The notes: generated by a model from the letters alone, not told the origin. A stretch of DNA of 64,000 bases from Acanthosepion lycidas (GCA_963932145.1 OZ010586.1:77314503-77378502); one strand, 5' to 3'. Positions 42,240-53,420 are shown, counted from the first letter of the stretch. A program made the numbers and translations.

Positions 42240-43080
42240 TAAGTTATAGGGAAATAGCAAACTCAAAGCAAATTCTATACACAAGCAGTGTGAGAAAAGA
42301 AACTATTGTAATAGTATTTGCAGTTACATCAAGGTATTTCCCCAGTGGAATGATAAGAATTTGTTGACAATCCAGTAAAATATGTTTAAATTCATGTGGT
42401 TGATGTAACAAGGAGTGGAGGCTGATTAAACAATTGCCATGAAAATATTTATAGAAAAGAAACAGAGAAGTCATAGTGGTGAGAAAGTGATGGAAGTTGA
42501 GATGTCAGGTCAGAGCTGATAAAATTACAAGACTGTCACAATATAATAGCAGGAGCATCAGACCAAATAGGACAGTCATATTCAGTGCACAAAATGAATG
42601 GTAGATTTATAAATGTGCAAGATGAATTCTGACAAGAAAAATTTTTGAAGATTGTATGTAACAGAGAAGCAAAAAACCGGAATAAAGTTCCACAGGCAAG
42701 AAGTGCCAGAAAAGAAACTATTAGAACAGAATTTATGGTTATATCTGGTTAGTACAACAATAAAACAGTGAGACCTAGTTGCTGATCTAATAGCACATTT
42801 AAATTCACAAGATTGAGTTAACATGGAGGAAAGCTCGTCATAACAATTGCCATGAAAATATTTCTAGAAAAGACAGAAGGAAGCCATTTTATGGCAGTGG
42901 GAAAGTGACTGAAGCCAAGATGCCAGGTCAGGACCGATTACATTACAAACACTTCTGTGAATTTTGTCAAGAATCTTGAGATATAAAACAGGAGGACAAG
43001 ACTAAATGTGGCAGTAATATACACTGCACAAATGAAAGGTAGATTTATAAGTGTGCAATTTTCTGGCACAACAACTTTAC
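42240..43080 (-). pseudogene. LINE (CR1/Jockey-like) relics, two overlapping copies
   Basis: The segments 43080-42840 and 42840-42582 read AFHLCSVYYCH-type, then SCEFKCAIRSATRSHCFIV, NHKFCSNSFFSGTSCLWNF and VTYNLQKF. They then restart at 42620 with a second copy of the upstream block, continuing TSLFLFYKYFHGNC, HEFKHILLDC and VYRICFEF. This gives two partial 3' ends in tandem, both minus strand. Confidence 0.72.
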
Positions 43081-43259
43081 TCATCAGAACTCATCTGTCA
43101 TTCCCCAAGAGTGAAACCAATAAATATTCACCACTGAATTAAGTGCATTGACAAAGCAAAGAGAATACATTAAAAATACAAATTTGTTGTGTTAAATAAA
43201 TAATCTTTCATCATTGCACTACAGACTTACCAACATATCCATATGGTGGACTCTCCTAT

Positions 43260-43640
43260 TGTTCACAATAGATGAGGGTCAGCATCAGATGGTGCCTTTC
43301 ATTTTACACTCATGTATGCTAGCAGGGGCTATTGTGGAGAAAATCAGGTAAAGGAAAGACATATTACATTTGTGCTTTCTTAAGTGTGATACTAGCCCAG
43401 CCTTGCTGTAGGCGACAAAGATGACAGATGAAATTTGTTAAAGCAGGATTTTGATGGTATCTCTGCTTCAGAGCTTGACAAACTGATCACGGTGCTTCAG
43501 TCTACTTGCTTCAAAACCCTTTAACTTAATGAAACATGTCTTATGCCACTCGTTTTGGTTTGATGCTTGGGCTTCCCAGGTTTTCAGATCAAAGTTGAGA
43601 TGTTTCAAGTTGTCTTTCAATGCACAAATGAATGGCAGAT
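43260..43640 (-). pseudogene. LINE C-terminus with zinc-finger tail relic
   Basis: DNLKHLNFDLKTWEAQASNQ, then NEWHKTCFIKLKGFEASRLK. After a stop: SSVIFVAYSKAGLVSHLRKH. This corresponds to the W--LA-DR--WR block and a C2H2-like finger at the end of a LINE ORF2. It is fused at about 43640 to a different LINE (see the next entry), making a chimeric 94-codon frame. Confidence 0.6.
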
Positions 43641-44400
43641 TTATAAATGTGCAAGAAGGATTCTGATGAGAAATATTGTGTGGCACAACACAGTAAACCA
43701 ATTTTCCTTGCAGTAGACCTATCAACTGATTCAGTATAATCAGTATAATCATTCTACTTCATATCAATGGAAAACATGAAATCAAGAAGCTGCAATGAAT
43801 TTCTCTCCTGGAAGTTAACATCAACCATTCTGATAAAAATCAAAAACAGTTCTCTGAGATGATTAAAACATAGCTGTTTCATTTTGGAGGCATTAAAATT
43901 TACAAAGCATTCCTTGCCCCAGTTAACAAATGATTAGAGGTTATTTTTGAGAAAAAATAACCAGTTTTACTTTACAGACTTACTATCAAGAACATGAGTA
44001 AATAGTTGTGCCATGAGCATAAATACATAGCTGTGAACTGATGACATCAGGAAGGTTGTTGATGAAGATAAGAAATAGTTTTGTCAGCAGCATATGTAAT
44101 TGGGAACTGGTGACATCAAGAAGGTCATTCGTAAAGATAAGAAACAATGTAAGTCCATGGAGCTGCATATCAATATGGATGGATCTAGAAGTGTGTCCAT
44201 TCATCAAAACCTTCATTACAGGATTTGTTAAGAATGATTGGCCAGAGAAGCCATAACCCTTGAGCTTGTGAAGTTGGTAAGCAAATGCCTTTGAGATGTT
44301 GAAAGACACTGCCCAAGCCTTGCCATTTTTATCTAAATCTGATAGACAAATTCAATGATAACATATCCACAGCTGTCCTAGAGAAATGAAAGCCATATTA
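43640..44400 (-). pseudogene. LINE RT core relic (CR1/Jockey-like)
   Basis: The frame 44309-43986 reads FNISKAFAYQLHKLKGYGFS, GQSFLTNPVMKVLMNGHTSR, LTLFLIFTNDLLDVTSSQLH and LCIYAHGTTIYS. It includes the D-SKAFD, G-S-LSP-LF--FINDL and YADDT positions of RT. The catalytic YADD is changed to YAHG and the PQGS motif is altered. The FTNDLL/FINNLP block is duplicated. Non-functional. Confidence 0.75.
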
Positions 44401-45019
44401 GTTTTCCAAAAGAAGGCCATCTGAAGAAAGATTCTTAAACAATCTGAAGTTGATTAGACTCTCCAGAACATTGCCAAAATTAGTAAAAGATTGGTAGGAA
44501 GTTTACATAAATTAACTTTTCATACTTTATATATATTTATAGTATATCAATATATCTATCACTATTGCCTTTTGTTTTGGTTTTTTTAGCACAATTATCT
44601 GAAAAAGTGACCCTCCTGTAGGATAGTATCAACCAAAATGTTATGGCACCATCAAAGGTAATACATAAGTTGTTAAACTCTCGAAAAAAAAATGACATTC
44701 CTGAAAATTATAGACAGTGTTTTTACAATGGTAGTACAGCAATTATCAGTTAAAAAAATCAGGCATACATATGTTATGAATTAGCATTTAATCATGAATT
44801 ACTCCCTAGGAAAATTGAATTGTTTTTAAAATTATTTCCAAACTCTTTGTTAGAAAAGCAAGAAATGGTTTTATTTTACTTCGTATGCAGAAAGAGAATT
44901 AATTCACACAACTCAAAGAATATAAAGATCAAAATTATTAAACCTCCCTTGAGGCTAATAATCGATTTTACTGAATAAAAGTCAGCAAATATTTAGCATA
45001 GTTATTTACATTATTTATA

Positions 45020-45480
45020 TATGGACTCTGTCCTCATGCCATTGAACTGCACAGTCCCTTGTATGTTGCTATAGAAGGACTCAATTAAGCTCTGCAACTT
45101 GGTGGGGAGCCAATCTTGGGCAGGATTCTGAAGAGGCCTTCTCTGTTGATGAGATTGAATTCCTTGATGAGATCAATAAAAGTGATTTACAAGGGCATCT
45201 GCTGTTCTCTGCACTTATCCTGGAGCTGGTGGAGGGAGAAGACAATGTTTACCATTGAGCTTTCTGCTCGGAAACCACACTGCAACTCAGGGTAGACATG
45301 TTCTGCTAGCTTATGCAGGAGGACCAAGATTACCTGAGCAAAAACATTGCCTACAATGATGAGTAGTGAGATGCCTTTCTAGTTGTTGCAGTTGAGGGTG
45401 ACAATCTTGTCATCTCTCATGTCCTGAGGAATGGCCTCTTTTTTTCAGCACTGGTTGAGGACCTCGTACAAAGGGACAGT
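45020..45480 (-). pseudogene. LINE RT fingers/palm relic
   Basis: From 45440 down: IVTLNCNNxKGISLLIIVG, AEHVYPELQCGFRAESSMVN, IVFSLHQLQDKCREQQMPL, then FIDLIKEFNLINREGLFRIL. This corresponds to NYRGISLLS-AGKI, E-QCGFR-GRSTVD, LRQLQEKCREQ and FIDL-KAFD of LINE RT. The catalytic FIDLTKAFD is changed to FIDLIKEFN. Degenerate. Confidence 0.78.
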
Positions 45481-45524
45481 AGGGCAGACTTGCAGTGCCC
45501 GATCAGGTCAGGAGGTAATAGCAT

Positions 45525-45594
45525 GGACAACACTGAGATCCTTTCTCAAGCAGATAATAAGGTGGACAACACTGAGATCCTTTCTCAAGCAGAT
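45525..45594. repeat. 38-bp tandem duplication
   Basis: GGACAACACTGAGATCCTTT plus CTCAAGCAGAT occurs twice with a 38-bp period at the junction between oppositely oriented LINE pieces. Confidence 0.9.
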
Positions 45595-46010
45595 CTGCCC
45601 AGCATGTTCACACTGCTCAGACTTTGTTGGTTGGGCCATATCCATCACATGCCAGATGGCCACATCCCCAAAGACTTTCTGTATGAAGAGCTGGCCTCTG
45701 GAAGAAGACCGACCAGGCAGCCTTAGCAGTGGTACCTTGATGTTGTGAGGTGTGACATGAAAGCTGTGGGCATAAACACATAGTCCTGGGAGTTCCTGGC
45801 AGCCACACGATCCAAGTGAAGAGGAACCCTGACTAAACACTTCAAATCAGGGGAGGAGAAGCTGACACAAGTCGCCACAGAATAGCGGGCTCACAGAAAG
45901 TGACTGCTCCAACAGACCAGAGACAGAACACACATGCAACCTCTGTAACAGAGACTGTCAATCCTGCATCAGCCTCTACAGTCACATCAATGCTCCAGAT
46001 AATTAAACAA
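45560..46010 (+). pseudogene. LINE C-terminal relic (GH--RMPD family)
   Basis: LLRLCWLGHIHHMPDGHIPK, DFLYEELASGRRPTRQP, a stop, then YLDVVRCDMKAVGINT, TRSK, and CNLCNRDCQSCISLYSHIN at the end (C2H2-like). Same family as 1-480, opposite in orientation to the RT piece at 45020-45480. Confidence 0.75.
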
Positions 46011-46239
46011 CTAGGATATTACCATGGTCAACCCTGACCAACGGGCCCTACTACAGTTTTCCTCACCTTTGTTGTTATCACAGTTTCAGCTTTTATGCCC
46101 TTGACCTTCATCAAGTGGTTGCAGAGATGGAAAATATTCAGGGAATTTTGAACTGTCTTACTCTATGGTAGTAGATTGTTATCATTACACTGACCATGTT
46201 TCATCTAGGTCTTAATTAGTACTACTTCATTATTGCTTG

Positions 46240-46590
46240 CCAAATTTCACAGAAAGAGACTGTTGAAATTTTAGTGAGACATAATGACGAAAGGAGGTCT
46301 AGGGAATTTACTAAATAAGACATATTGAAGACAACAGAAGCAGAGTAAACAGTAAGTAACCTACTTAATGAGTTTGTGACAAGCAAGGACAAAGAGAGAT
46401 GGTTGAGTCAAAAGTTATGTAGACAGAAAGATGTGGAGAGCCATGATTGCCCACAGTAAATAAAATAATAATAAGAAACACTTGGATGGTAAAACAAGGG
46501 CCAAGGAAGATGGTAGAGAGTAAAAAACATGAAAAACAAGAAGTTGTGGAGAGCCATGGCATCCACATTATGAAAGGACATGGTGCATGA
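46240..46590 (+). mobile_element. LINE (RTE-like) 3' ends, two in tandem
   Basis: Reads RHNDERRSREFT, then TGRQKMWRAMI-like at 46430, and again RQEVVESHGIH at 46548, each followed by the AAAGGACATGG-type terminus. The 3' ends repeat with about 110 bp spacing. Confidence 0.6.
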
Positions 46591-46645
46591 AAGAATAAAT
46601 TTGTTAACAGATGAGCTTATCTGCATAATTAATTTTCCACTATTC

Positions 46646-46855
46646 ATTCATCTTATGTTTCTTACATTTCTTGCATCTGGTGTGCAAAGGCTTTTTTGCA
46701 TTCATCTTATGTTTCTTACATTTCTTACATCTGGTGTGCAAAGGCTTTTTTGCATTCATCTTATGTTTCTTACATTTCTTACATCTGGAGTGCAAAGGCT
46801 TTTTTGCATTCATCTTATGTTTCTTACATTTTTTGCATCTGGAGTGCAATGACTG
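46646..46855. repeat. 54-bp minisatellite, 4 units
   Basis: Units start at 46646, 46700, 46754 and 46808 (ATTCATCTTATGTTTCTTAC to GGCTTTTTTGC). Because 54 is 18 codons, frames stay open on both strands. The minus strand repeats CKKCKKHKMNAKKPLH. I see no sign that this is expressed. Confidence 0.95.
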
Positions 46856-46919
46856 TAAGTTACCTTTGCAAGTCATTTTAGTTGAAAATTAGCTTTCTTT
46901 TTTGCACTAATTTCATAGT

Positions 46920-47890
46920 TAACATTTCTGTTCAAACAAACATGAAGAAGGGGGAGATAACTCAACAAGAGATATCCAGGTGGCTTGAAATTTTTAGAAA
47001 CAGTGTTCAAGGCATCTAAAGATATTTGCTACTATTGGAAGTAATTAAAGTACAAAGAAACCTGGAAGAACACAAAAGGTAGATGAGACGAAAGATGAAA
47101 GAAAGATTGAAAAGGTCTCAGTTGGCAATCCAAATTTACAAGCAGACAAGGGAGAAGTGGATGTAGTCGTAACAGTGAGGTTTCAGTTGACAAAGTACAA
47201 AGAGTATTATGAAAACAACTTGAATGGGTGTATTGCAGCAAAAAAAACAAACAAACAATTCATTAGCCAAAAATCATTGGAAGAGAAGATTGAAGTAGTC
47301 AAAAGAACATTTAACATCTGATGCTGGAAAGTGGCAAAAATAATTTTTATTGATGAATGCAAAATAGATTTACATTCTGATGCAAGAGAATATATAGAAA
47401 GACCAATAAGAGAAAGAAACAGTGCATGATACACCAAAAAAAAGATTGTAAAATTTTGTGGTTGTTACATAATCATGGGATTTTGCATTAAAAGTGATGT
47501 AGAAAAATTGGTAAATGTTGATGGAAACCTAAACAGTAAAAACTATATTACTTTGCTACAGTCTAATTTTCTGGAGACATTTTTCAGCATGATGTTGCTC
47601 TTTGCCACACAACACTTCCAACAAAAGGTTTCTTGTGAATGAAGATGTTCAAATCTTGGAAGACTGAATAACACAAAGTCCTGATCACATTACAACTGAA
47701 CCATTGTGGTTGAGAGTAAAGAAACAAATGCTCTAATTAAAACCATGCAATCTACAAGATCTTTGAGGTTACTGTCAAGAAGAATGGGAAAAAATTCCCA
47801 ATGAGAGAATATCTGAACCATGATCCATTCAATGTCACATTGAATTGAACTAGTTATTTGAGCCAAAAGCTGCAACGCTAATTACTAATT
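46920..47890 (+). pseudogene. Tc1-like transposase relic
   Basis: Reads KKGEITQQEISRW, KVAKIIFIDECKIDLHSD (first D), YIERP, YTKKKIVKFCG, NVDGNLNSKNYITLLQSNFL, FFQHDVALCHTTLPTKGF (second D) and NEDVQILED. The E-containing block is changed to DHITTEPLW, then EEWEKIPNERISE. The order and spacing are Tc1-like. Many frameshifts, and no terminal repeats were found. Confidence 0.7.
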
Positions 47891-47929
47891 CCCTACTTTG
47901 ATGTTTTGGAAACAAAAAGGGACTTATAC

Positions 47930-48130
47930 TTATAATCAGAAAGAGAATTACTAAAATTTTGGGGACACATAATGAGAAAATTTAAAACTCACAAGATATA
48001 TTGGATGGGGTGAAAGTCAATAATCTGCCTTATTAGCTTGCATAAATCAATGGCAGAGCAGGGAGCAGGAAAGATTATAAAAAGACAAACATTTCGAAAA
48101 TAAATCAATTCACTTGTAGACAATCAACAG
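47930..48130 (+). pseudogene. LINE (RTE-like) tail relic
   Basis: ERELLKFWGHIMRKFKTHKI, a frame change, ICLISLHKSMAEQGAGKIIK and RQTF match the RQLKFLGHIMRK / YL-SLCKWMAEQG--EI-K-Q block. Confidence 0.7.
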
Positions 48131-48494
48131 CAGCAACACCTAAAATGAATATCACATGTGACTTAAAGAAAAAATGTTGATATTCAACACTACTTCAAAT
48201 GTAAGGTTCAGAAGTAAACCCTTCACCAATACAGGAAAGCGCAATGACATTTACTGAACTTGAGAAACCTTTTTCCTGAAAATTTTTTCAAGTGAAATAT
48301 TTTATAAATTCAGACAAAATTACTACTGACTGCTGAATCTTTCTTTATAAAGAAACGCTTAATATTACTATTACGATTAACATTTTGGGACATTTTTCTT
48401 TGTTCTTATTTAACCAATGTTTTCAATTTTTTCTTTTGATTGATTTCTGATCTCTGTTAGACATTTTCACTTTTTTATGTGCTAATTCCAACAT

Positions 48495-48562
48495 GTTCAT
48501 CAGGTCATGTTTTTTTTATGGTGGTAGTTTTTTTTATGGTGGTAGTTTTTTTTATGGTGGTT
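48495..48562. repeat. 18-bp minisatellite, 3 units
   Basis: TTTTTTTTATGGTGGTAG repeated three times with minor change. Confidence 0.9.
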
Positions 48563-48774
48563 GTTTTCATGTCTTTAGCTAATTTTCTTAAAATCCTCCT
48601 TTTTTTTCTCTCTTTTTACATGTATAAATATTCAAATGTTTTCGTTTAGGTTAATTTGTTTTTTTTCCTTGTGATTTTTTAAACTTTTTTCACATATTTT
48701 TTTGCAACAGTATTAAAGCTTTTTTCTTGTGCTTATGGGGAGAAAATGAAATTAAAACGGACAATTTATACTTA

Positions 48775-49095
48775 ACATCTGGAAGAAACAGTTGAAATTT
48801 CTAGGGTACATAATGAGGAAAGTGGGCTTAGATAATATGACACTCACAGGACATATTGTAGTCAAGAGGGGCAAAGGGAAACAACCCATAATCTACCTAG
48901 AAAGCTTGAGTAAATGAATGTCAGAAAAGAGTTTAGGAGAGTTAACAAAAAGAAAAGAGAAAATGCATTAAGAGCTACAAAGGACAGGAAATTGTGGAGA
49001 GCCATGATCACCAACATCCTGAAGGGGCATGGCACATAAAAGAAGATGATGATGATGAGGATAATGATGATGATGATGAAGAAGATGTAGAAGAA
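48775..49095 (+). mobile_element. LINE (RTE-like) 3' end with (GAT)n tail
   Basis: ENALRATKDRKLWRAMITNI, then LKGHGT, is the C-terminus of the family. It is followed by AAGATGATGATGATGAGG repeats (49040-49095), a microsatellite tail typical of RTE-type elements. A further tail scrap is at 49250-49320. Confidence 0.72.
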
Positions 49096-50044
49096 CCAAT
49101 CACATTTTATTTCAAATAACGAAATGTATAAACAAAGAAAAGACATATTAAATATAATATATTTAATATAATATTTTCATTTCCTTTTTTCTATTGTCTT
49201 GTGATATCTGTTCAACATTTTCACAATTTTTTTAACAAAAGATAGGAAGCTGAGGAAAGACATAATCGTCTATTTCCTCAAGGGGTATGGCCCATAGAAG
49301 AGAATCCTGAATTCTTCATCCAACGAGTTGCGTTACATGTCCATTGAAAATAAATGACTTGGAAAGAAGGCGGTTTGCATTCATTTTCTTATTTAGTAGT
49401 TCCTGAGGGGGCGGGTATTCAGGTTATCTTGTTCTTTCATATCAATTAATAGCAAAAAGTTATAAGAGTTTGCCAATAGATGATTACTTCCAGCCCCATG
49501 CACATAATGTGTCTTCTACAGTGAAAGGTGCGAGCAAGAACAGTCAGTCCACAGAGAATGCCTACTTGGCCTTGAATGGTTTATTGACTTGACTAAAGAG
49601 CTTATTGGCAGGAGGGATTATAATGACTAAATTGCAAACGAGGCTAACAATGCTACTGACAGCTTTCATGATCTAAGTAGCAATTATGATAATAGAAGTT
49701 CAATGTAATGTTGTCTGTGATGTGATGTCATGACAAGAATTAGTTTGAGGGCAACGATTATGATTATTGTTTTCCAATACACAACAAGAGAAATAAATTT
49801 TCATGACTACCAATTTGAGAAAGTTCTTACTCAGTCCTCCTTCCCATTGTGTGTCAAAGTCATAGAGACAGAAGGAAAAGGAATACATTTTGGTTGTTCA
49901 GATTTGAAGATGCTGATTTGAATAAACATAATTAATATAGGATTTTAGTTGCATAAAATCAAATATTATGGTGAAAGTTTCGTTTGGAAAAACAATCTTA
50001 TAGAGTGGATTTAAAAACAGATATTTTAAAAGTATACATTAATA

Positions 50045-50669
50045 TTAGGTTGTCACACATGAAATGATGCACTTTATAGGAAATGCTTCTAAAAAGTTAA
50101 ATAATTAATTTATTTAGTTGTAATAGGCACCATGTTGATGAATCACCTCTAAATTCTTGATCCCATCTTTAAAAAAATTATCATCCTTTGATGTGATAAA
50201 CAGCTCAAGTGCTTTGATTACCTCTTCTTTATTGGAGAATGTTTCATTGCGTACGAAAAGCTCAAAATGCCTAAATAAATGATAATCAGTAGGAGAGATA
50301 TCAGGGGAATATGGAGGATGAGATAATATTTCATAATTTAACCTATGCAGCTTTTGGACAGTTGAGTGAAAAGCTTGTGATAGTGTTGTATCATGCATCA
50401 AAATTGGGCCATACATATTCACAATTTTGGGATGTTTTTTTTTTCAGTTTTTCATACATACACTCAAATTCTGCACAATACAAGGTTACTGTTATTGTTT
50501 TCCATTGAGTCCAGAATGAATAGTGAATATATTGAAAGAAGAATTAACAGGATAGAGAAAGTGTCAGAAATTAGTCAAGATTTTTTTTATATACTAAGGA
50601 GTTTACTTTGTTAGATGACCAGATCAACAACCAACCAAAAAGTGCATAATTTCACATGTGACAACCTAA
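50045..50669 (-). mobile_element. Mariner element (DD34D type), 625 bp
   Basis: The left end TTAGGTTGTCACACATGAAA and right end ATTTCACATGTGACAACCTAA are inverted and flanked by TA. The internal deletion leaves the transposase 3' part plus remnants. Confidence 0.9.
50114..50422 (-). pseudogene. Mariner transposase C-terminal part
   Basis: GPILMHDTTLSQAFHSTVQK has the catalytic D, with the usual DNA-P-H motif changed to DTTLSQAF. It is followed by NYEILSHPPYSPDISPTD with the last D 34 residues on. Then YHLFRHFELFVRNETFSNKE, FITSKDDNFFKDGIKNLE and IHQHGAYYN at the natural end. The frame is open for about 100 codons, but the first catalytic D and the DNA-binding part are missing. Confidence 0.88.
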
Positions 50670-50869
50670 TATATATATAAGTATATTAAAATTATAATTC
50701 TTCAAAAATATAAACTTTATCTAACATCCATAGTTTATGATCTGCCACTAAAAACCCTATTATAGATAAGTGTAAAGTTTAAGCCTATTCATTTTTTGGT
50801 ATATTATAAACAATGGATATTGGATAAAGATTATATCTTATGAGGAATTATATCTATATTTTCATTTTC

Positions 50870-51420
50870 CACAACATTAACAGCATAAGATATGCAGATA
50901 ACACAGTGCTGATAACAGATGTAGAAGAGAAACTAGAAAAACACTTATAGAAGATAGAGAAGGAAAGCAAGAAAAAAGGACTAAACATCAATTGTAAGAA
51001 GACAGGATGCTTGGTTATCAGCAAGAGGTACAGCCAAACATGCAAATTACAAATTGGAGATACAGATATCAAACAGAAATTACAACACTGAAATCCCAAA
51101 ATTTGGATAGTGAAAGATGCTTTCCAAAAGCTAAGCAAAATTTTATTGGAAACAAAGAAATCAGAATTGAAGTGTTATTTAATATCAGTCCTCTTATAAG
51201 GCAGTGAAAGCTGGACAACCTCCTAGAAGATGAGGAAGAGACTTGAGGCAACAGAAAAGTGGTTCTACAGAAGGATGCTGATAATACTATGGACTGAACA
51301 TGTTAGCAATGACAATATTTTAGAGAAAATGGAAATAAGAACACTTATACTTAACCTCAGAAGAGCAAAAGGACAAGCAAAAAAAAAAATAAACTGAAAA
51401 ATATAACAAAAAGAAACAAA
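50870..51420 (+). pseudogene. LINE (RTE-like) RT palm to C-terminus relic
   Basis: IRYADNTVLITDVEEKLEKH shows the catalytic YADD changed to YADN. It continues KKKGLNINCKKTGCLVISKR, LQIGDTDIKQK, DAFQKLSKILL, then KMRKRLEATEKWFYRRMLII, LWTEHVSNDNILEKMEIRTL. Frameshifts lie near 51070 and 51130. It is one of the better preserved stretches of this family. Confidence 0.85.
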
Positions 51421-51745
51421 ATAAATGGCTAACAGTTATTACTTCTCGTTCATGAGAGCTTGGCTGAAGACTAAACATACAAATAATTGCACGGCAACTA
51501 AGACTAAAGTGGCTCCTCCACCAGAACCTGGCCTGGTGGGTAGGGTAAGTGGAACCCAAGCACCAAAAACAAGAGCTGATAAACTCCACAGAATCAACAG
51601 TTATTGACTGAGTATAGACTTACCAACCTGCAAGCATGGCAAGTATGGTTATACCGCTGGAGATATCATCAATCAGGGTAGGGTTACCCCAACAGGAGTG
51701 AGTAGGCCCTGGATTTGGCCAACAACTAAAAATAAAGTGAATGAA
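51421..51745. other. Unrecognised, less AT-rich segment
   Basis: Contains AGTGGCTCCTCCACCAGAAC and CTGGCCTGGTGGGTAGGG. Base composition differs from both flanks. A 60-codon frame (51425-51607) ends here. Possibly a SINE or LINE 5' part; no family recognised. Confidence 0.3.
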
Positions 51746-51776
51746 AATAGAATCAGCTGTATAAGCTGGGGTTTCT

Positions 51777-51780
<4 letters not shown>

Positions 51781-51806
<26 letters not shown>
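51781..51806. repeat. (TA)n microsatellite
   Basis: A pure TA run; another is at 52132-52172. Confidence 0.95.
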
Positions 51807-51809
<3 letters not shown>

Positions 51810-51954
51810 ATTTATTTAGAAAATTTATAACATAAACATGTTATAAAATCCCTACAAAAATAGCCATTCTGCAATACTAAAATATGGTTTTTCCGCTACA
51901 CAGTTCTAACCATGTTTCAAAAATGGATGGTCTAAATTTAATTTTGTAATTAAA

Positions 51955-52014
51955 TTAAAGACATTAGTTCCATTTCATCCTCAAGCGAGGATGAAATGGA
52001 ACTAATGTCTTTAA
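51955..52014. repeat. Perfect 28-bp hairpin with 4-nt loop
   Basis: The left arm TTAAAGACATTAGTTCCATT to CATCCTC (51955-51982) is an exact complement of 51987-52014; the loop is AAGC. No terminal repeat or coding frame. Confidence 0.92.
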
Positions 52015-52474
52015 GACCACTATAATATTAATGCTCTGTAAATTTACATTGAGCCCTATTTTGTAAAAATAAAAATATCTATAAGAACACTGGATTATAT
52101 ATCTTACTGTTCTTTCTTTTTATTAATATACATATATATATATATATATCTATATATATATATATATATATATTTTTGATTCACCAACAGAGGAGGAACT
52201 GGCTTGTAACATTCAATACCTCCAGACTGAAGCTAGTAACATTTCATCATAAACAGAGGAAACCTTGAGTTTTCTCCAGTCATGAATAGCAGTTGTACTC
52301 TAACTTGGAACATATGTCACATAGGCTTATGCCAGACTTCAAGTGAAACTCCTATATACAATTCATCACTAAAGATGCGAAAGGAGTGAGTACCCTGTAC
52401 CACTTTAGAAAGTACCTGACTCTTCTGCCATCCCCTCTCTTAACAAGAACCAGATCAGACCAAAAACTTAATCA

Positions 52475-52966
52475 ATTGGTGTTTCTTCCATTTTATCACA
52501 CCAACAGTTGACTCCTTCTCAACTAGCTGCTTGACAATTATCTTGTAGCCCAGTCCAGTCTTGTGCAGGTATACAATTTTGTCCTGGATGTCCTTGAACA
52601 ACTCTTTCATCTTGCCCATCGTGGAGAGATTAGATTCTGATTCATTGAAGGATTCTGTGAACTAGTGTCCTTTATATAGGTATTGAGTACTTGATTAGGA
52701 GTAATAATTGAATAATAGGACTAGTCTATATGCCTCCTGGTCACATAACCAGTCTATGGGACATGAATCATTGCTAGGGGATGAAATATCTTTTCAATAA
52801 AAAAGAAATAAATGTTAAAAATTTATATAATGTGATTTTCTCAAATTTTTTTTTATATTCTATCTCTCACTTTCAAGACGGACATACCCTGAAAATTATA
52901 GACTGTTCTTCATTTTGTAAGGTGGCAAACTTGGAAAATCAGCAAAAATACTCATTTTCCCCACTG
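52475..52966 (-). mobile_element. Tc1-like MITE, copy 2, truncated at left
   Basis: Shares the internal deletion and order of 15869-16452. The transposase N-terminus on the minus strand reads [20 protein letters not shown], then [20 protein letters not shown]. It ends TTTTCCCCACTG with TA following. The left terminal repeat is missing. Confidence 0.85.
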
Positions 52967-53289
52967 TATCTAAACCTGAATTGTTTGTTTATAAATGTTC
53001 AACATATACAAGGCCATAGAGCCACACTAGGCTTAGAGAAGGTTGCTGTTCTATGAATGATAAGAGTAAGGGATATAGATTCTTTTCCCGCAAAAACAAT
53101 ATTTCTTGGGTAGAAGGTATCCCAGTGGAACATACTCCTTACTAATGGAATATGAAGAAAGTGAGCATGGTAGGTCTTGACTGGGATGAGTAGAATTAGG
53201 GCAACTGCTTGATAGAGTTCAAAAGCATATACATCACGTTGTGGTTGATGAATTATTTTCTATCATTACTCTAATGCTATTCTCATGGA

Positions 53290-53420
53290 AGATGATCAAG
53301 CAAGCTACAGTCCTTGGTTCTACCAGTTTAGACCTTCACAGCTAGGGCCCACCAGTTCATATACACTGAGTTGATTCATCTTCATTCACTTCATATTCCA
53401 TTTGTGAGGAGTAAGTTCAA
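53290..53420. repeat. Dispersed repeat C, copy
   Basis: TTCTACCAGTTTAGACCTTC, ACAGCTAGGGCCCACCA and TGAGTTGATTCATCTTC match 17912-17990. Confidence 0.55.

Noticed and set aside
46640-46876. Cys/His-rich protein on the minus strand as a zinc-finger gene
   Set aside because: It is a 54-bp minisatellite. The spacing does not fit a C2H2 or CCHC finger, and both strands are open.
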